A stretch of 64,000 nucleotides of DNA from Qipengyuania proteolytica (GCF_019711565.1 NZ_JAIGNN010000002.1:558001-622000); one strand, 5' to 3'; positions 45,658 through 56,196 are shown, numbered from the stretch's first letter. Notes: generated from the letters alone by a model not told the origin. Translations and numbers: made by a program.

Positions 45658-45674
45658 ATGTTACGTTGTAACAT
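45658..45674. promoter_or_regulatory. ATGTTAC-GTT-GTAACAT palindrome upstream of the TonB-like gene
   Basis: This perfect 7-bp inverted repeat with a 3-nt centre lies 56 nt before the TonB-like start. It shares TT[A/G][C/T]GTTGTAACAT-type sequence with 41236-41250. It suggests co-regulation of two envelope proteins. Confidence 0.5.
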
Positions 45675-45730
45675 TGCGGGACGTGGAGTCGGGTCGCTGT
45701 CTCTGCGAGCAACGGAAGAGGAGAACGCCC

Positions 45731-46402
45731 ATGTCCTATGTCACCCAGTCCAGCAGGCCATCGCCAGCGAGCGTGGCGGCAGTGGTCGGTGTCCATGCCG
45801 CGATCGGAGCGGCGCTTGTCTTCGGCATGACCGTGACCGGCGCTCTGCCCGAGGTCATCACGAAGTTCGAGGGACGCAACATTCCCGATGCCCCGCCTCC
45901 GCCGCCGCCTCCCCCGCCCACCGATGAGGTCGTGCCGAAGGAATCCGCATCGCCGCCGATCTTCACTCCGGCCCCCAAATTCGACATCAAGCCGACACCG
46001 CCGCTGGTCGATACCACCAACCTGATCCCGCCGCCAGTCCCGGTGCCACAGCCCGGACGCGGTCCGGTGATCGACATCCCCAGACCCGAGCCGATGCCGA
46101 GCTTCGATCCCGTCGCCGCCCGGCCGAAGAACGATCCGGCCCGCTGGCTTTCCAACAGCGACTATCGCCCGAGCTGGACCCGCCGCGAGCTGACCGGATT
46201 GGCGAAGTTCCGGCTCGAGATCGCCGCCAATGGCCGCGTGACCGATTGCACCGTCACGGGCTCGACCGGACATGGCGAACTCGATGCGGCGACCTGCAGC
46301 CTCGTCACCAAGCGCGCGCGGTTCGAACCGGCACGCGGCGGTAATGGCGAACCGGTCGCCGGCAGCTACACCGGATCGGTCCTCTGGCAATTGCCGGAGT
46401 GA
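45731..46402 (+). CDS. TonB-like energy transducer
   Basis: The 223-residue product has one N-terminal membrane helix (SVAAVVGVHAAIGAALVFGMTV) and a Pro-rich periplasmic spacer with PPPPPPPPPPT-type repeats. A C-terminal TonB domain begins near residue 150 (LTGLAKFRLEIAANGRVTDC...). TonB proteins couple the proton motive force to outer-membrane receptors; exbB/exbD are not adjacent. The start at 45731 fits better than upstream in-frame starts. Confidence 0.9.
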   Translation: MSYVTQSSRPSPASVAAVVGVHAAIGAALVFGMTVTGALPEVITKFEGRNIPDAPPPPPPPPPTDEVVPKESASPPIFTPAPKFDIKPTPPLVDTTNLIPPPVPVPQPGRGPVIDIPRPEPMPSFDPVAARPKNDPARWLSNSDYRPSWTRRELTGLAKFRLEIAANGRVTDCTVTGSTGHGELDAATCSLVTKRARFEPARGGNGEPVAGSYTGSVLWQLPE

Positions 46403-46409
46403 CGCCCCC

Positions 46410-46619
46410 CTAGCGAGCTCCCTGCTCGAGCTTTTCGAGCGGGGCCTCGCCCCCGGCATCGGGCAACGTCCAGATGGCGACGTTGAGCAATGCGACCACC
46501 GCCAGCACCACCATCAGTGCCGCATTCTTCACATTGCCCGTCCGGCGCCACAGGAAAAACGCGCCCAGCAGCAGCAGGATGGCGGCGAGGACGGTGAGCG
46601 AGAGAACGGCATCGAGCAT
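46410..46619 (-). CDS. small two-helix membrane protein
   Basis: The 69-residue product has two hydrophobic helices (residues 4-24 and 33-52) with WRRTGNVKN between them and an acidic tail. I do not recognise it. It is convergent with the TonB-like gene, 7 nt away. Confidence 0.6.
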   Translation of the reverse strand: MLDAVLSLTVLAAILLLLGAFFLWRRTGNVKNAALMVVLAVVALLNVAIWTLPDAGGEAPLEKLEQGAR

Positions 46620-46712
46620 GGTCCGGCTCTTAGCTTTCCTTTCCCGCGCTGCAAGTCACGAAGCCGGAACGCGCCGTGGGATGATCCGTTGAGGGCGTGA
46701 AGGAGACGGACG

Positions 46713-47111
46713 ATGAGTATTTTCGGCAAGATCAAGGACGCGATTTTCGGGTCCAAGGCCAAGGCACAGGAAGTGCCCGAAACCGCGCCCTCGGGTGCAC
46801 CCAAGGCCGATCCCGGCAACGCCTGGGCCAATGCGCCCGTGGTCGAGCCCAAGGCCACCTCGGTAGTCGATGTCGAGAATAGCCTCGACTCCATGCCCGG
46901 CGCGGACCGGTTGAACTGGCGCACCTCGATCGTCGACCTGATGAAGCTGATCGGCGTCGATTCCGATTACGAGAGCCGCAAGGCGCTGGCTGGCGAGCTC
47001 GGCCGCGAGGACTATTCGGGCAGCGCAGAGGACAATATCTGGCTGCACAAGCGCACGATGAACGAACTCGCCGCCAATGGCGGCAAGGTCCCGGCCGAAT
47101 TCCTCGATTGA
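46713..47111 (+). CDS. DUF3597 domain protein
   Basis: The 132-residue product starts MSIFGKIKDAIFG, has a Pro/Ala-rich linker, then the conserved region SLDSMPGADRLNWRTSIVDLMKLIGVDSDYESRKALAGELG. This is the DUF3597 pattern, related in sequence to LysM-associated small proteins. Function unknown. GGAG lies upstream of the start. Confidence 0.85.
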   Translation: MSIFGKIKDAIFGSKAKAQEVPETAPSGAPKADPGNAWANAPVVEPKATSVVDVENSLDSMPGADRLNWRTSIVDLMKLIGVDSDYESRKALAGELGREDYSGSAEDNIWLHKRTMNELAANGGKVPAEFLD

Positions 47112-47160
47112 TCTGCCAGCCTGATTGACACTGCATGGCGGGCATCGCACACCGCCCGCC

Positions 47161-49017
47161 ATGACTTCTCACAGCTTCGATATCACCCGCCGCGAAGCCC
47201 TTGCCGGGCTTGGCGCGACGACCGCGCTCACCCTCACCGGATGCACCGCCGCGCTCCCGCGCGACGTCTCGGTCGTCAAGGCCCAGCAGATCGGGGCGGA
47301 ACGGCTGCTGGAGGTGGTTGCCTACAACCTCCTCGAACACGAACCCGGGCGCGCCACCAGCCTGGGCGTCGACAATGGCCGCTATGCCTATCTGCGCGGT
47401 AAGCTGGAGGACCAGACGCGCGCGGGGCAGGAAGCCTATGCGGCCACATTGCGGCGCGACCTCGCGCGGGTCCGCGCCTATCCGCGCGGCGGCCTCGACA
47501 ACACCACCGTCACCAATCTCGATGTCGTAGAGAGCGCCTATGAAGTCGCGCTCGACGGCTTCGCCCTCCCCTATGGCGATACGCCGGTCGGCAACTGGCG
47601 CACTGCGCCCTACGTCGTGATCCAGAATGTCGGCGAATATCTCGCCTTCCCGCGCTTCATGCAGTCGGACTTCAAGGTGAAGGACGGCGACGATGCCGAT
47701 TTCTACATCGAGCGTCTCGAGGCCTTTCCCGGCGTGCTCGAGGGCGAACTGGAACGGATCAGGGCGGCGCGCGGCATGGGCGTCGTCCCGCCGGGCTTCC
47801 TGCTCGACAAGGCGATCCGCCAGATGGAACAGACCATCGCCAGCGCCGGCAAGGGCGAGCTGTTCGCTGCCGACCTGCGGGCCAAGCTGGTCGAAAAGGG
47901 CATGCCCGAAAGCCACGCCAACCGCGCGATGACGCTCGAAACCGGGCCTGTTGCGGAAGCGCTCTCGCGCCAGTTGGCGGAGCTGCAGGCAGAGCGCGCC
48001 GTCGCCACGGACGAACCGGGCATAGCGGCGCGTCCCCATGGCGAGGAGTTCTACGCCTGGGCGCTGCGGTCCAGCACCACGACTACACTCAGTGCCGACG
48101 AGATCCACCGGCAGGGTCTCGACGAACTCGAAGCACTCCATGCCCGCATGGACCCGATCCTGCGCGATATCGGCTATACCAGTGGCTCTGTGGGCGAGCG
48201 GATGCAGCAGCTCGGCAGCGACCCGCGCTACAAGTTTGCGGAGGGCGATCCGGGCCGCAAGGAGATCATGGATTTCATCTGGGAGCGGGTGAACTGGATC
48301 AAGGGGCAGATGCCGCGCGCCTTCAACACTCTGGTCGATCCCAACTTGGACGTGAAGCGCATCCCGGTCGCCGAGGAAGCCGGCGCGCCGGGCGCCTATG
48401 GCGGCGCAGGCAGCAAGGACGGCACGATCCCCGGCGTCTTCTGGATCAACCTGCGCGATACCGACCTGCACCGCAAATACGACCTTGCCGACCTCACTTT
48501 CCACGAATCCATCCCGGGCCACATCTGGGAAGGCGAATACGGCAACAAGCTGCCGCTGATCCGCTCGATCCTCGCCTTCAACCCGTTCAGCGAAGGCTGG
48601 GCGCTCTATGGCGAGCAACTGGCCGACGAACTGGGCGCCTACGACGATTTCGCAGTCGGACGGCTCGGCTATCTCCAGAGTCTCGCCTTCCGTGCCTGCC
48701 GCATGGTGGTCGACACCGGGCTCCATGCGAAAGGCTGGAGCCGCGACCAGGCCGTCCAGTTCTTCGTCGAGCGCAACGGCAGCAAGCGCGGCGAAGTCGA
48801 GAGCGAAGTCGATCGCTATTGCAGCTGGCCCGGCCAGGCGACCGGCTACAAGCTGGGTCACAGCCGCATCGTCGACCAGCGCAAGCGGGCCGAGGCGGCA
48901 CTCGGCAGCGCGTACGACTTCAAGGCCTTCAACGATGCGGTCGTCCTCGGCGGCAATGTGCCGATGGACGTTTTGGCAAAGAACGTCGGGCGCTATATTG
49001 TCGCAGCGGGCGCGTGA
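47161..49017 (+). CDS. DUF885 family zinc-peptidase-like lipoprotein
   Basis: The 618-residue product has a twin-arginine/lipoprotein-type leader (TRREALAGLGATTALTLTGC). The body has DUF885 features, including LTFHESIPGHIWEGEYG with HESIPGH at residues 448-454, a metal-binding HExxxGH motif, and a later FSEGWALYGEQLADE. Members of this family are putative carboxypeptidases. An ATG at 47125 is possible but the one at 47161 gives a proper leader. Confidence 0.88.
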   Translation: MTSHSFDITRREALAGLGATTALTLTGCTAALPRDVSVVKAQQIGAERLLEVVAYNLLEHEPGRATSLGVDNGRYAYLRGKLEDQTRAGQEAYAATLRRDLARVRAYPRGGLDNTTVTNLDVVESAYEVALDGFALPYGDTPVGNWRTAPYVVIQNVGEYLAFPRFMQSDFKVKDGDDADFYIERLEAFPGVLEGELERIRAARGMGVVPPGFLLDKAIRQMEQTIASAGKGELFAADLRAKLVEKGMPESHANRAMTLETGPVAEALSRQLAELQAERAVATDEPGIAARPHGEEFYAWALRSSTTTTLSADEIHRQGLDELEALHARMDPILRDIGYTSGSVGERMQQLGSDPRYKFAEGDPGRKEIMDFIWERVNWIKGQMPRAFNTLVDPNLDVKRIPVAEEAGAPGAYGGAGSKDGTIPGVFWINLRDTDLHRKYDLADLTFHESIPGHIWEGEYGNKLPLIRSILAFNPFSEGWALYGEQLADELGAYDDFAVGRLGYLQSLAFRACRMVVDTGLHAKGWSRDQAVQFFVERNGSKRGEVESEVDRYCSWPGQATGYKLGHSRIVDQRKRAEAALGSAYDFKAFNDAVVLGGNVPMDVLAKNVGRYIVAAGA

Positions 49018-49080
49018 CGGGCTTTTAATCGCCTTCTTGCCATGCAATACATGCCCCTGTTGAATTCAGGGGTCGATTTC

Positions 49081-50640
49081 ATGCGCTTTTTACTTGCAGG
49101 CCTGGCAGCCGCTCTGGTGGCTGCACCCGCCCATGCCGATTGGCAGGTTGCGGAGTCGGATCATTTCGTCGTCTATGCGGACGACCGTCCGCAGGACGTC
49201 AAAGAGTTCGCCGAGGGTCTCGAGCGATATCATTCGGCGATGAACCTGCTCCAGGGCCGCGATGGGACCAAGCCGAGCCCGTCGGGGCGGGTGACGATCT
49301 TCGTGGTCGGGAACCAGGGCAAGATCCGCAAGCTCGCCGGCGACGATTCCGGCAACATTGCGGGGTTTTACGTCCCCCGCGCCAGTGGGTCGGTCGCCTT
49401 TGTGCCGGACATCGACATGGGCGGGCGCGAAACCGATTTCTCGGTGACCGTACTGCTCCACGAATATGCACACCACTTCCTGATCTCGAGCTCGCCTTAC
49501 GCCCTGCCGCGCTGGCTGAACGAAGGGGCGGCCGAGTTCTTCGCTTCGGCCAAGTTCGAAAAGGACGGTGGAATCTCGGTCGGCCGCCCGGCCTACCATC
49601 GCGCGGCGGAACTCGCCTATGCCAAGGACGTCAGCGTCGAGGAACTGATCGATCCCGATCTTTACGAGAAGAACAAGGGCAAGCGCTTCGACGCCTTTTA
49701 TGGCCGCGCCTGGGCGCTGGTTCATTACCTGTGGTTCTCGCCGGAGCGAAAGGGCCAGCTGGGCGCCTACCAGCGCGCCATCTTCGCCGGAACCGAGTCG
49801 CGCAAGGCTGCCATCGACACGTTCGGGGATCTCGACATCCTGCAACGGGAAGTCGACCGCTACATCGACCAGCGGCGCATGTCCGTTTATCGCTTCACCT
49901 CCGATCTCGTGCCGATCGGGCCAGTAACGGTCCGCGCGCTGTCCGAAGGCGAAGGCGAGATGATGCCGCTGCGGATCCGCTCGCAGCGCGGCGTCACGCG
50001 AGAGCAGGCGCTGGAACTGCTCCCCGAAGTCCGCGCGGTCGCCGCGCAGTACCCGGCCGATGCGGGTGTCCTCACCGCGCTGGCTGAAGCGGAGTACGAT
50101 GCCGGTAACGATGCCGAGGCGATTGCCGCAGCCGACCGGGCGATCGCGATCGATCCGGCGCGCAAGAATGCCTACGTCCAGAAGGGCTATGCCCTGTTCC
50201 GTCAGGCGGAAGGTGCCGACGATCAGGACGCCGCCTATGCCGCCGCAATGGCACCGTTCAGCGCGCTCAACCGGCTGGAAAACGACCACCCGCTGCCGCT
50301 GATGTATTACTATCGCAGCTTCGTCGAACGCGGCGAAACTCCGAACGAGAACGCGCGCCATGCGCTCGAGCGGGCATCGCAACTGGCGCCGTTCGACAAG
50401 GGGCTGCGGATGAATGCGGCGCTCATGCAGGCCAGCGAAGGCAAGATCGCGCTTGCCCGCTACAATATCGCTCCGATCGCGTCAGACCCGCACGGCGGGC
50501 GCTTTGCCGAACGGGCCCAGCGCTACCGCGACGCCATGGGCGAGGTTGAAGAAGGCAAGCCCTGGCATCCCGGTGTCGGCGAGATGGTCGACGTCGAAAT
50601 CGCCGATATCGCGAGCGGGCCGGACGGCGGCGACGAGTAA
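49081..50640 (+). CDS. exported HExxH metalloprotease-like protein with helical repeats
   Basis: The 519-residue product has a signal peptide (MRFLLAGLAAALVAAPAHA) and a gluzincin-like domain. HEYAHH (His127, Glu128, His131) is followed by LPRWLNEGAAEFFASAKF, where the Glu in EGAAEFF is the likely third ligand. A C-terminal half with TPR-like helices follows (AEAEYDAGNDAEAIAAADRAIAIDPARKNAYVQKGYALF). Substrate unknown. It directly follows the DUF885 gene. Confidence 0.85.
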   Translation: MRFLLAGLAAALVAAPAHADWQVAESDHFVVYADDRPQDVKEFAEGLERYHSAMNLLQGRDGTKPSPSGRVTIFVVGNQGKIRKLAGDDSGNIAGFYVPRASGSVAFVPDIDMGGRETDFSVTVLLHEYAHHFLISSSPYALPRWLNEGAAEFFASAKFEKDGGISVGRPAYHRAAELAYAKDVSVEELIDPDLYEKNKGKRFDAFYGRAWALVHYLWFSPERKGQLGAYQRAIFAGTESRKAAIDTFGDLDILQREVDRYIDQRRMSVYRFTSDLVPIGPVTVRALSEGEGEMMPLRIRSQRGVTREQALELLPEVRAVAAQYPADAGVLTALAEAEYDAGNDAEAIAAADRAIAIDPARKNAYVQKGYALFRQAEGADDQDAAYAAAMAPFSALNRLENDHPLPLMYYYRSFVERGETPNENARHALERASQLAPFDKGLRMNAALMQASEGKIALARYNIAPIASDPHGGRFAERAQRYRDAMGEVEEGKPWHPGVGEMVDVEIADIASGPDGGDE

Positions 50641-50654
50641 CCTCGCGCCGCTAT

Positions 50655-51191
50655 CTACCGCCGCATCATTCCCGTCACGACCTGGCCAAGCAGGCCGCCG
50701 AGCGCGCCGCCGAGGCCGCCACTGGCCGGCGAACCGCCCTGCTGCTGTTTCATCATGTAACCGACCACCGCCATGGCGAGGATCGGGAGCATCTTCTTGA
50801 GCAGGTCGGGCGACAGGCCGGTCGCGCCGGCAACTTCCTCGGCGACGCCCCGGCTCACATCCTTGCTGCCGAAAATCTGGCCGAGGATGTCGTTGCCGGG
50901 CGCAGTCGGCGTCGGCTCCTTCTTGAGCACCGCATCGAGCAATACCCCGCCGAGGCCGCCGCCCAGTGCACCCCCAGCCGTGCCGCCCAGCGATCCTGCG
51001 AGGATGTCGCCCAGCCCGCCCAGGCCGCCCGCGCCGGGTGCAGCGGTGGTCTGACGGCCCATCCCCGCCACGATTGCCGGAAGCAGTGCGCCCGCCCCCG
51101 TCCGCGCGGTCGCTTCGTCGATACCCAGTTCCTGCGCCATCGATGCGATGACGCCGCTCTGCTGCAGTGCTGTCGCGAGATTCATCGACAC
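50655..51191 (-). CDS. DUF937 family protein
   Basis: The 178-residue product (MSMNLATALQQSGVIASMAQELGIDEATARTGAGALLPAIVAGM) has the N-terminal helical pattern of DUF937 proteins. A Gly-rich hinge (GLGGLGDILAGSLGGTAGGAL) and a C-terminal segment like LSPDLLKKMLPILAMAVVGYM follow. Function unknown. It is paired with the next gene upstream. Confidence 0.85.
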   Translation of the reverse strand: MSMNLATALQQSGVIASMAQELGIDEATARTGAGALLPAIVAGMGRQTTAAPGAGGLGGLGDILAGSLGGTAGGALGGGLGGVLLDAVLKKEPTPTAPGNDILGQIFGSKDVSRGVAEEVAGATGLSPDLLKKMLPILAMAVVGYMMKQQQGGSPASGGLGGALGGLLGQVVTGMMRR

Positions 51192-51195
51192 CGGC

Positions 51196-51516
51196 CTAAT
51201 TCTTGCCGAACAGCTTGCCGGCCATGCCGGCGATATCGTTCAGCGGATTACCGTCGTGATCTGCATCGAGGATCTGCGCGAACTTCGCCAGCGAGCCTTC
51301 CCCGCCGACCTGTTCGCGGACCTGTTCGAGAATTCCGGAATCGATCCCGGTCTTGCCGGCAGCCAGTTCGACCGTGTCGCCATCCTTGTGGTGGGCATCG
51401 GCAAGCGCTGCAATCGCCTTTTCCGCCGTAGCTGGATCGACTCCCAGCTTCTCGGCCATATTCTTGACCGTGGGATGGTTGTGGGCCGCGCCCAGGATCG
51501 TGTCGAAAAGACTCAT
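51196..51516 (-). CDS. small helical protein related to DUF937
   Basis: The 106-residue product (MSLFDTILGAAHNHPTVKNMAEKLGVDPATAEKAIAALADAH) is mostly helical with a C-terminal NPLNDIAGMAGKLFGK. It probably belongs with the DUF937 gene 5 nt downstream; both are translated in the same direction. Function unknown. Confidence 0.7.
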   Translation of the reverse strand: MSLFDTILGAAHNHPTVKNMAEKLGVDPATAEKAIAALADAHHKDGDTVELAAGKTGIDSGILEQVREQVGGEGSLAKFAQILDADHDGNPLNDIAGMAGKLFGKN

Positions 51517-51570
51517 CGCGTTTCTCCTAAGTCTCGTCCGAGCACGACGATAGGAGGCGGTGCGCCCAAG

Positions 51571-51605
51571 TAAAGGCCCCCGGTCCGGTTTCCCGGCCGG
51601 GGGCT
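51571..51605 (-). terminator. terminator after pckA
   Basis: On the minus strand AGCCCCCGG...CCGG-GAAA-CCGG...CCGGGGGCC forms a long GC stem followed by TTTACTT. It lies about 25 nt after the pckA stop codon. Confidence 0.7.
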
Positions 51606-51630
51606 CTCCTCTCCAACCGGAAATAACCTG

Positions 51631-53220
51631 TCAGGCGGCCATCGGGGCCGCGTCGCGCACGCCTTGGTCGACATGCGCCGCGAAGGGCTCGAAATTCTCG
51701 ACGAAGAGCTGCACGAGCTTGTGCGCGGTACGGTCGTATTCGTCCTTGTCCGCCCAGGTAGCGCGCGGGTCGAGGATAGTGGCATCGACACCGTCCACCG
51801 CGACCGGGACTTCGAAGCCGAAATTGGGGTCCTTGCGAAACTCGGCATCGTTGAGGCTGCCGTCGAGCGCGGCATTGAGCAGCGCGCGGGTGGCCTTGAT
51901 CGGCATGCGGCTGCCGGTGCCGTACTTGCCGCCGGTCCAGCCGGTGTTGACCAGCCAGCACTGCACCTCGCCCTTGGCGATGCGCTCCTTCAAGAGGTTG
52001 CCGTAGACGCTCGGGTGGCGCGGCATGAAGGGGGCACCGAAGCAGGTGCTGAACGTCGCTTCGGGCTCGGTCACGCCGATCTCGGTGCCTGCGACCTTAG
52101 CCGTGTAGCCCGAGAGGAAGTAATACATCGCCTGGTCGGGGGTCAGCCGCGCGATCGGGGGCAGCACGCCGAAGGCATCGGCAGTCAGCATGATGACGTT
52201 CGACGGCGGCGGCCCCATGTTCTCCGCCGAGGTGTTCGGGATGGAGGACAGCGGATAGGCACCGCGGGTGTTCTCGGCAAGGCTGTTGTCGTCGAGGTCG
52301 ATCTCGCCCGCATCGTTCATCACGACGTTTTCGAGCACGGTGCCTTCCATCTTGGTGGTGGCATAGATTTCCGGCTCGGCTTCGGGATTGAGGCGGATCA
52401 TCTTGGCGTAGCAGCCACCTTCGAAATTGAAGACCGCCGTGTCCGACCAGCCATGCTCGTCATCGCCGATCAGCGTGCGGCTGGCATCGGCGGACAGTGT
52501 CGTCTTGCCGGTGCCCGACAGGCCGAAGAAGACCGCGGTCTTGCCGTCCGGGCCGACGTTGGCCGAACAGTGCATCGGCATGACGCCCTTGGCGGGCAGC
52601 AGGTAGTTGAGGATGCCGAAGACGCTCTTCTTCATCTCGCCGGCATATTTCGTGCCGCCGATCAGGATCAGCTTTTCCGACAGGTTCACCGCGATCACGG
52701 TTTCGCTGCGCGTGCCGTGGCGTTCCGGGTCGGCCTGGAAGGTCGGCAGGTCGATGATCGTGTATTCCGGCACGAAGCCTTCCAGTTCGGCCTCGGTCGG
52801 GCGGACCAGCAGCGTGCGGATGAACTGGTTGTGCCAGGCGAGTTCGTTGATGACACGCACATTGACGCGATATTCGGGCTGCGATCCCCCGAACAGGTCG
52901 GCGACGTAGAGGTCCGACTTGTCCTTCAGCGCCGCCATGAAGTCGGCCTTGAGCGCGGCGAAATGCTCGCTCGTCATCGAGGCATTATTGTCCCACCACA
53001 CCGTGCTTTCGGTCTCGGCATCGCGGACGATGAACTTGTCCTTCGCGCTGCGACCGGTGTGCTTGCCGGTTTCCACCACCAGCGGGCCATCCTTGGCCCG
53101 GCGGCCCTCACCGTTTTCGAGCGCCGCTGCGGTCAGCTCTTCCGAGGTGAGGTTGGGATGGATCGTGGCAGCGGTTTCGATACCCTGCGACGACAGCGAT
53201 GTTGAAAGCGGAAAAGTCAC
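51631..53220 (-). CDS. pckA: phosphoenolpyruvate carboxykinase (ATP)
   Basis: PckA converts oxaloacetate to PEP in gluconeogenesis. The 529-residue product has [14 protein letters not shown], the kinase-1a P-loop [28 protein letters not shown] and a C-terminal part with [17 protein letters not shown]. The GTG at 53220 is chosen because GGAG lies 8 nt upstream; the frame is open to 53292. It is divergent from chvI, an arrangement known in other alphaproteobacteria. Confidence 0.96.
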   Translation of the reverse strand: MTFPLSTSLSSQGIETAATIHPNLTSEELTAAALENGEGRRAKDGPLVVETGKHTGRSAKDKFIVRDAETESTVWWDNNASMTSEHFAALKADFMAALKDKSDLYVADLFGGSQPEYRVNVRVINELAWHNQFIRTLLVRPTEAELEGFVPEYTIIDLPTFQADPERHGTRSETVIAVNLSEKLILIGGTKYAGEMKKSVFGILNYLLPAKGVMPMHCSANVGPDGKTAVFFGLSGTGKTTLSADASRTLIGDDEHGWSDTAVFNFEGGCYAKMIRLNPEAEPEIYATTKMEGTVLENVVMNDAGEIDLDDNSLAENTRGAYPLSSIPNTSAENMGPPPSNVIMLTADAFGVLPPIARLTPDQAMYYFLSGYTAKVAGTEIGVTEPEATFSTCFGAPFMPRHPSVYGNLLKERIAKGEVQCWLVNTGWTGGKYGTGSRMPIKATRALLNAALDGSLNDAEFRKDPNFGFEVPVAVDGVDATILDPRATWADKDEYDRTAHKLVQLFVENFEPFAAHVDQGVRDAAPMAA

Positions 53221-53403
53221 CGAAAAATCTCCAGCGCGCGCATGCGTTACTGTGATGGAATCATCCGCGCATTCGTATGCGCGGCCGTCCATTTGCGCAT
53301 AGTCATCCCCTGCTGGCAGGTCAAATGCTCAAAGGGCTAGTTGTCCCATATCGTCGCATAGTCCGCGTTGTTTTGCGTGAATAATCGGATTAGGCACGGA
53401 CCC

Positions 53404-54159
53404 ATGACGACCGACGCGATCCAGGGTGCCAACCCACAGGACCCCGACCAGCGCGTGATTGCGCTGGTCGACGACGACCGCAACATCCTCACCACCGTCT
53501 CGATCGCGCTGCAGGCGGAAGGGTTCGCGACGCGGCTCTATTCGGATGGCGAGGCAGCACTGGGCGCCTTGCTCAACAACCCGCCCGACCTCGCCATTTT
53601 CGACATCAAGATGCCCAAGATGGACGGGATGGAATTGCTGCGCCGCCTGCGCGAACAATCACCGCTGCCCGTCATCTTCCTCACCAGCAAGGATGACGAG
53701 GCGGACGAGGCCGCCGGCCTCCAGATGGGTGCGGACGACTATATCGCCAAACCGTTCAGCCTGCGCCTGCTGCTCGCCCGCATCCACGCCATCCTGCGCC
53801 GCAGCGATGCCCGCCGTCCGCTAGTGATGACCGACACGGCGGACCATCCGCCGCAAGAGGAAATCGAACGCGGCCGGCTGCACATGGACCCGGCCCGCCA
53901 CCACGTGACCTGGGACGGAAGCCCGGTGTCGCTGACGGTGACGGAGTTCCTGCTGCTCGAAGCGCTCGCCTCGCGGCCCGGCGTAATCAAGAGCCGCAAC
54001 CAGTTGATGGACGCAGCCTATCCCGACGACGTCTTCGTCGACGATCGCACGGTCGACAGCCATATCAAGCGCATGCGGCGCAAGTTCCGCAGCGTCGATC
54101 CGGAATTCTCCGCCATCGAGACCCTCTATGGTGCGGGGTACAGCTTCAGCGATGGCTGA
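53404..54159 (+). CDS. chvI: OmpR-type response regulator ChvI
   Basis: The 251-residue product has a receiver domain with the phosphoacceptor Asp67 ([13 protein letters not shown]) and a C-terminal winged helix ([35 protein letters not shown]). It is followed, with an 8-nt overlap, by its sensor kinase. In Agrobacterium and rhizobia ChvI-ChvG senses acid and envelope stress; the neighbourhood (pckA, hprK, HPr) is the same. Confidence 0.92.
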   Translation: MTTDAIQGANPQDPDQRVIALVDDDRNILTTVSIALQAEGFATRLYSDGEAALGALLNNPPDLAIFDIKMPKMDGMELLRRLREQSPLPVIFLTSKDDEADEAAGLQMGADDYIAKPFSLRLLLARIHAILRRSDARRPLVMTDTADHPPQEEIERGRLHMDPARHHVTWDGSPVSLTVTEFLLLEALASRPGVIKSRNQLMDAAYPDDVFVDDRTVDSHIKRMRRKFRSVDPEFSAIETLYGAGYSFSDG

Positions 54160-55738
54160 GGGACGGCCCGGCTTTTCGGAAATCGGCAGCGTCCTCAAGA
54201 GCGACCCGCGGCTGGACAAGCTGCGCTGGTCGCAGCGCCTGTCGCTCACCAGCCGCATCCTCTTTGTCAACGTACTTCCGCTGGTGCTGCTGGGCGGCGG
54301 CGTCCTCTATCTCGACGCCTATCGCAAGCAGCTGCTCGACGAACGCTTCAAGCTGGCGCTCGTCGAAGCTCAGATCACCGCCGAGGCGCTCGCCGGGGCG
54401 ACGGTCCAGCGGCAGGAAGCGCTGCTGATCCAGATCGGCAAGGAACAGCGCTTGCGCCTGCGCGTCTACGGCCCGGACGGCAACCTAGAATCGGACAGTT
54501 TCGCCCTCGCCCCGCCGAGCTTCGACCTGCCCGCGCCTGCCGAGGTGGACCAGCGCGATTTCGCCTTGCGGATGGACCGCTGGTTCGATCGCATCGTCGG
54601 CGCGCCCGCCTTGCCCGACTATGTCGAGCCCGAGACCGACGATGCATCCGGCTGGCCCGAACTGGTGCGTGCACGCGAAGAGAGTCTGACCCAGATCGTG
54701 CTGCGCGACGCCCCCGATGGCACGCATGTCATCAACGCCGCCGCGCCGGTCGGACTCGACGGCGACACGCTGCTGCTGACGCGCAACCCGATCGACATTA
54801 CCGAAAGCGTGCGCGAAGCCCGCTCGACGGTGCTGATCGTGGTCCTGCTGGCGCTGCTGGTATCGACAATGCTCTCGCTGTTCCTCGCGCAGACCATCGT
54901 GCGACCCTTGCGCGAACTGGTGCAGGCCGCCGTGCGCGTACGCCAAGGGCGCGACCGGCAGGTCGAGGTTCCGCGCCTGCCCGATCGGCGCGACGAGATC
55001 GGCATGCTCGCCCGTGCCTTTTCGGACATGACCGGTGCACTACGCCAGCGGATCGACGCGGTGGAGAGCTTCGCCGCCGACGTCGCGCACGAGATCAAGA
55101 ACCCGCTCGCCTCGCTGCGCAGCGCAACGGAATCGCTTGCGAAGGTCGAGGACCCGGCCCTGCGCGCGCAATTGCTCGATATCGCGACCCACGATGTCCA
55201 GCGGATCGACCGGCTCGTCACCGAGATTTCCGACGCCAGCCGCATCGATGCCGAACTCTCGCGCGCCGAATTCGAGCCGGTCGATCTCGAGGCGCTGATC
55301 ACAAACATCATCGCCAGCCGCGACGAGCGTGACGAGAACGAGGGGCGCACCATCGCGCTCGATATCGCGGGTGGACCGATGCTGGTCTCGGGTGTCCCCG
55401 TGCGGCTCGAGCGCGTCATCGACAACTTGCTCGACAATGCGGTGTCGTTCTCGCCGGCCACCGGCACGATCGCTGTCGCGCTGCGGCGCAAGGACGGCTG
55501 GATCACCCTGACGGTGTGCGACGAAGGTCCCGGTATCCCGGAAGAAAAGCGCGAGAAGGTGTTCCAGCGCTTCCATTCGGACCGCCCCGAAGGCGAGGAT
55601 TTCGGCAAACATTCCGGTCTCGGCCTCGCCATCGCCCGCACCATTGCCGAGGCGCATGACGGCACGCTCGTCGCCACCTCGCGCGAAGATGGCGCGGCCG
55701 GAGCATGCCTCGTCTTCGGCCTGGCCGCCAAGCGATGA
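54152..55738 (+). CDS. chvG: sensor histidine kinase ChvG
   Basis: The 528-residue product has an N-terminal membrane helix (about residues 36-55), a periplasmic sensor region to about residue 215 and a second helix ([19 protein letters not shown]). A HAMP segment, the H-box [19 protein letters not shown] and ATPase boxes ([12 protein letters not shown] and [13 protein letters not shown] sequence) complete it. The ATG at 54152 overlaps the chvI stop. Confidence 0.92.
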   Translation: MAEGRPGFSEIGSVLKSDPRLDKLRWSQRLSLTSRILFVNVLPLVLLGGGVLYLDAYRKQLLDERFKLALVEAQITAEALAGATVQRQEALLIQIGKEQRLRLRVYGPDGNLESDSFALAPPSFDLPAPAEVDQRDFALRMDRWFDRIVGAPALPDYVEPETDDASGWPELVRAREESLTQIVLRDAPDGTHVINAAAPVGLDGDTLLLTRNPIDITESVREARSTVLIVVLLALLVSTMLSLFLAQTIVRPLRELVQAAVRVRQGRDRQVEVPRLPDRRDEIGMLARAFSDMTGALRQRIDAVESFAADVAHEIKNPLASLRSATESLAKVEDPALRAQLLDIATHDVQRIDRLVTEISDASRIDAELSRAEFEPVDLEALITNIIASRDERDENEGRTIALDIAGGPMLVSGVPVRLERVIDNLLDNAVSFSPATGTIAVALRRKDGWITLTVCDEGPGIPEEKREKVFQRFHSDRPEGEDFGKHSGLGLAIARTIAEAHDGTLVATSREDGAAGACLVFGLAAKR

Positions 55739-56196
55739 GCGCCCGCGTCCTCGCCAACACGACGGGCGTTGCGATCGGCGGACGCGCCCTGTTGATCGAA
55801 GGCGCGCCGGGCAGCGGAAAGTCTACCCTCGCGCTGGCCTTGATCGACCGCGGCGCGCTGCTCATCGGCGACGACGCGCTGACGCTGGACGTCCGCGATG
55901 GCACGCTGTTCGCCGCCCCGCCGCCCAACACCGCCGGCTTGCTCGAAATCCGCAATGTCGGGCTGGTGGAACTCGCCACCACCGCTGCCCCGGTCGCCCT
56001 CATCCTCGCGCTCGATCCCTCGGCGCCGCGCTTCCCACTGGATATCCCGACCCGCGATATGGCTGGCTGTGTCATTCCCCTGCTGCCCTTCGCACCGGGA
56101 GACGCGGCGCAGGCCCTGCGCGCCGAATACGCCCTCGCCACGCACGGCCTGCCCTTCCCAAGCGCGGCGCAAGCCGCGACAAGGCCCGACGCATGA
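55735..56196 (+). CDS. hprK: HPr kinase/phosphorylase, short alphaproteobacterial form
   Basis: The 153-residue product contains only the C-terminal kinase domain of HprK, with the P-loop GAPGSGKSTLALALI and the conserved LLIGDDALTL. The family's N-terminal DRTGG-like domain is absent, as is usual in alphaproteobacteria. It would phosphorylate a serine of HPr (Ser50 here). It overlaps chvG (ATGA) and rapZ (ATGA). Confidence 0.9.
   Translation: MSARVLANTTGVAIGGRALLIEGAPGSGKSTLALALIDRGALLIGDDALTLDVRDGTLFAAPPPNTAGLLEIRNVGLVELATTAAPVALILALDPSAPRFPLDIPTRDMAGCVIPLLPFAPGDAAQALRAEYALATHGLPFPSAAQAATRPDA

Noticed and set aside
46732..49047. Long open frame on the minus strand (about 771 codons) opposite the DUF3597 and DUF885 genes
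   Set aside because: The + strand genes have family motifs, signal sequences and ribosome-binding sites; the antisense product has none.
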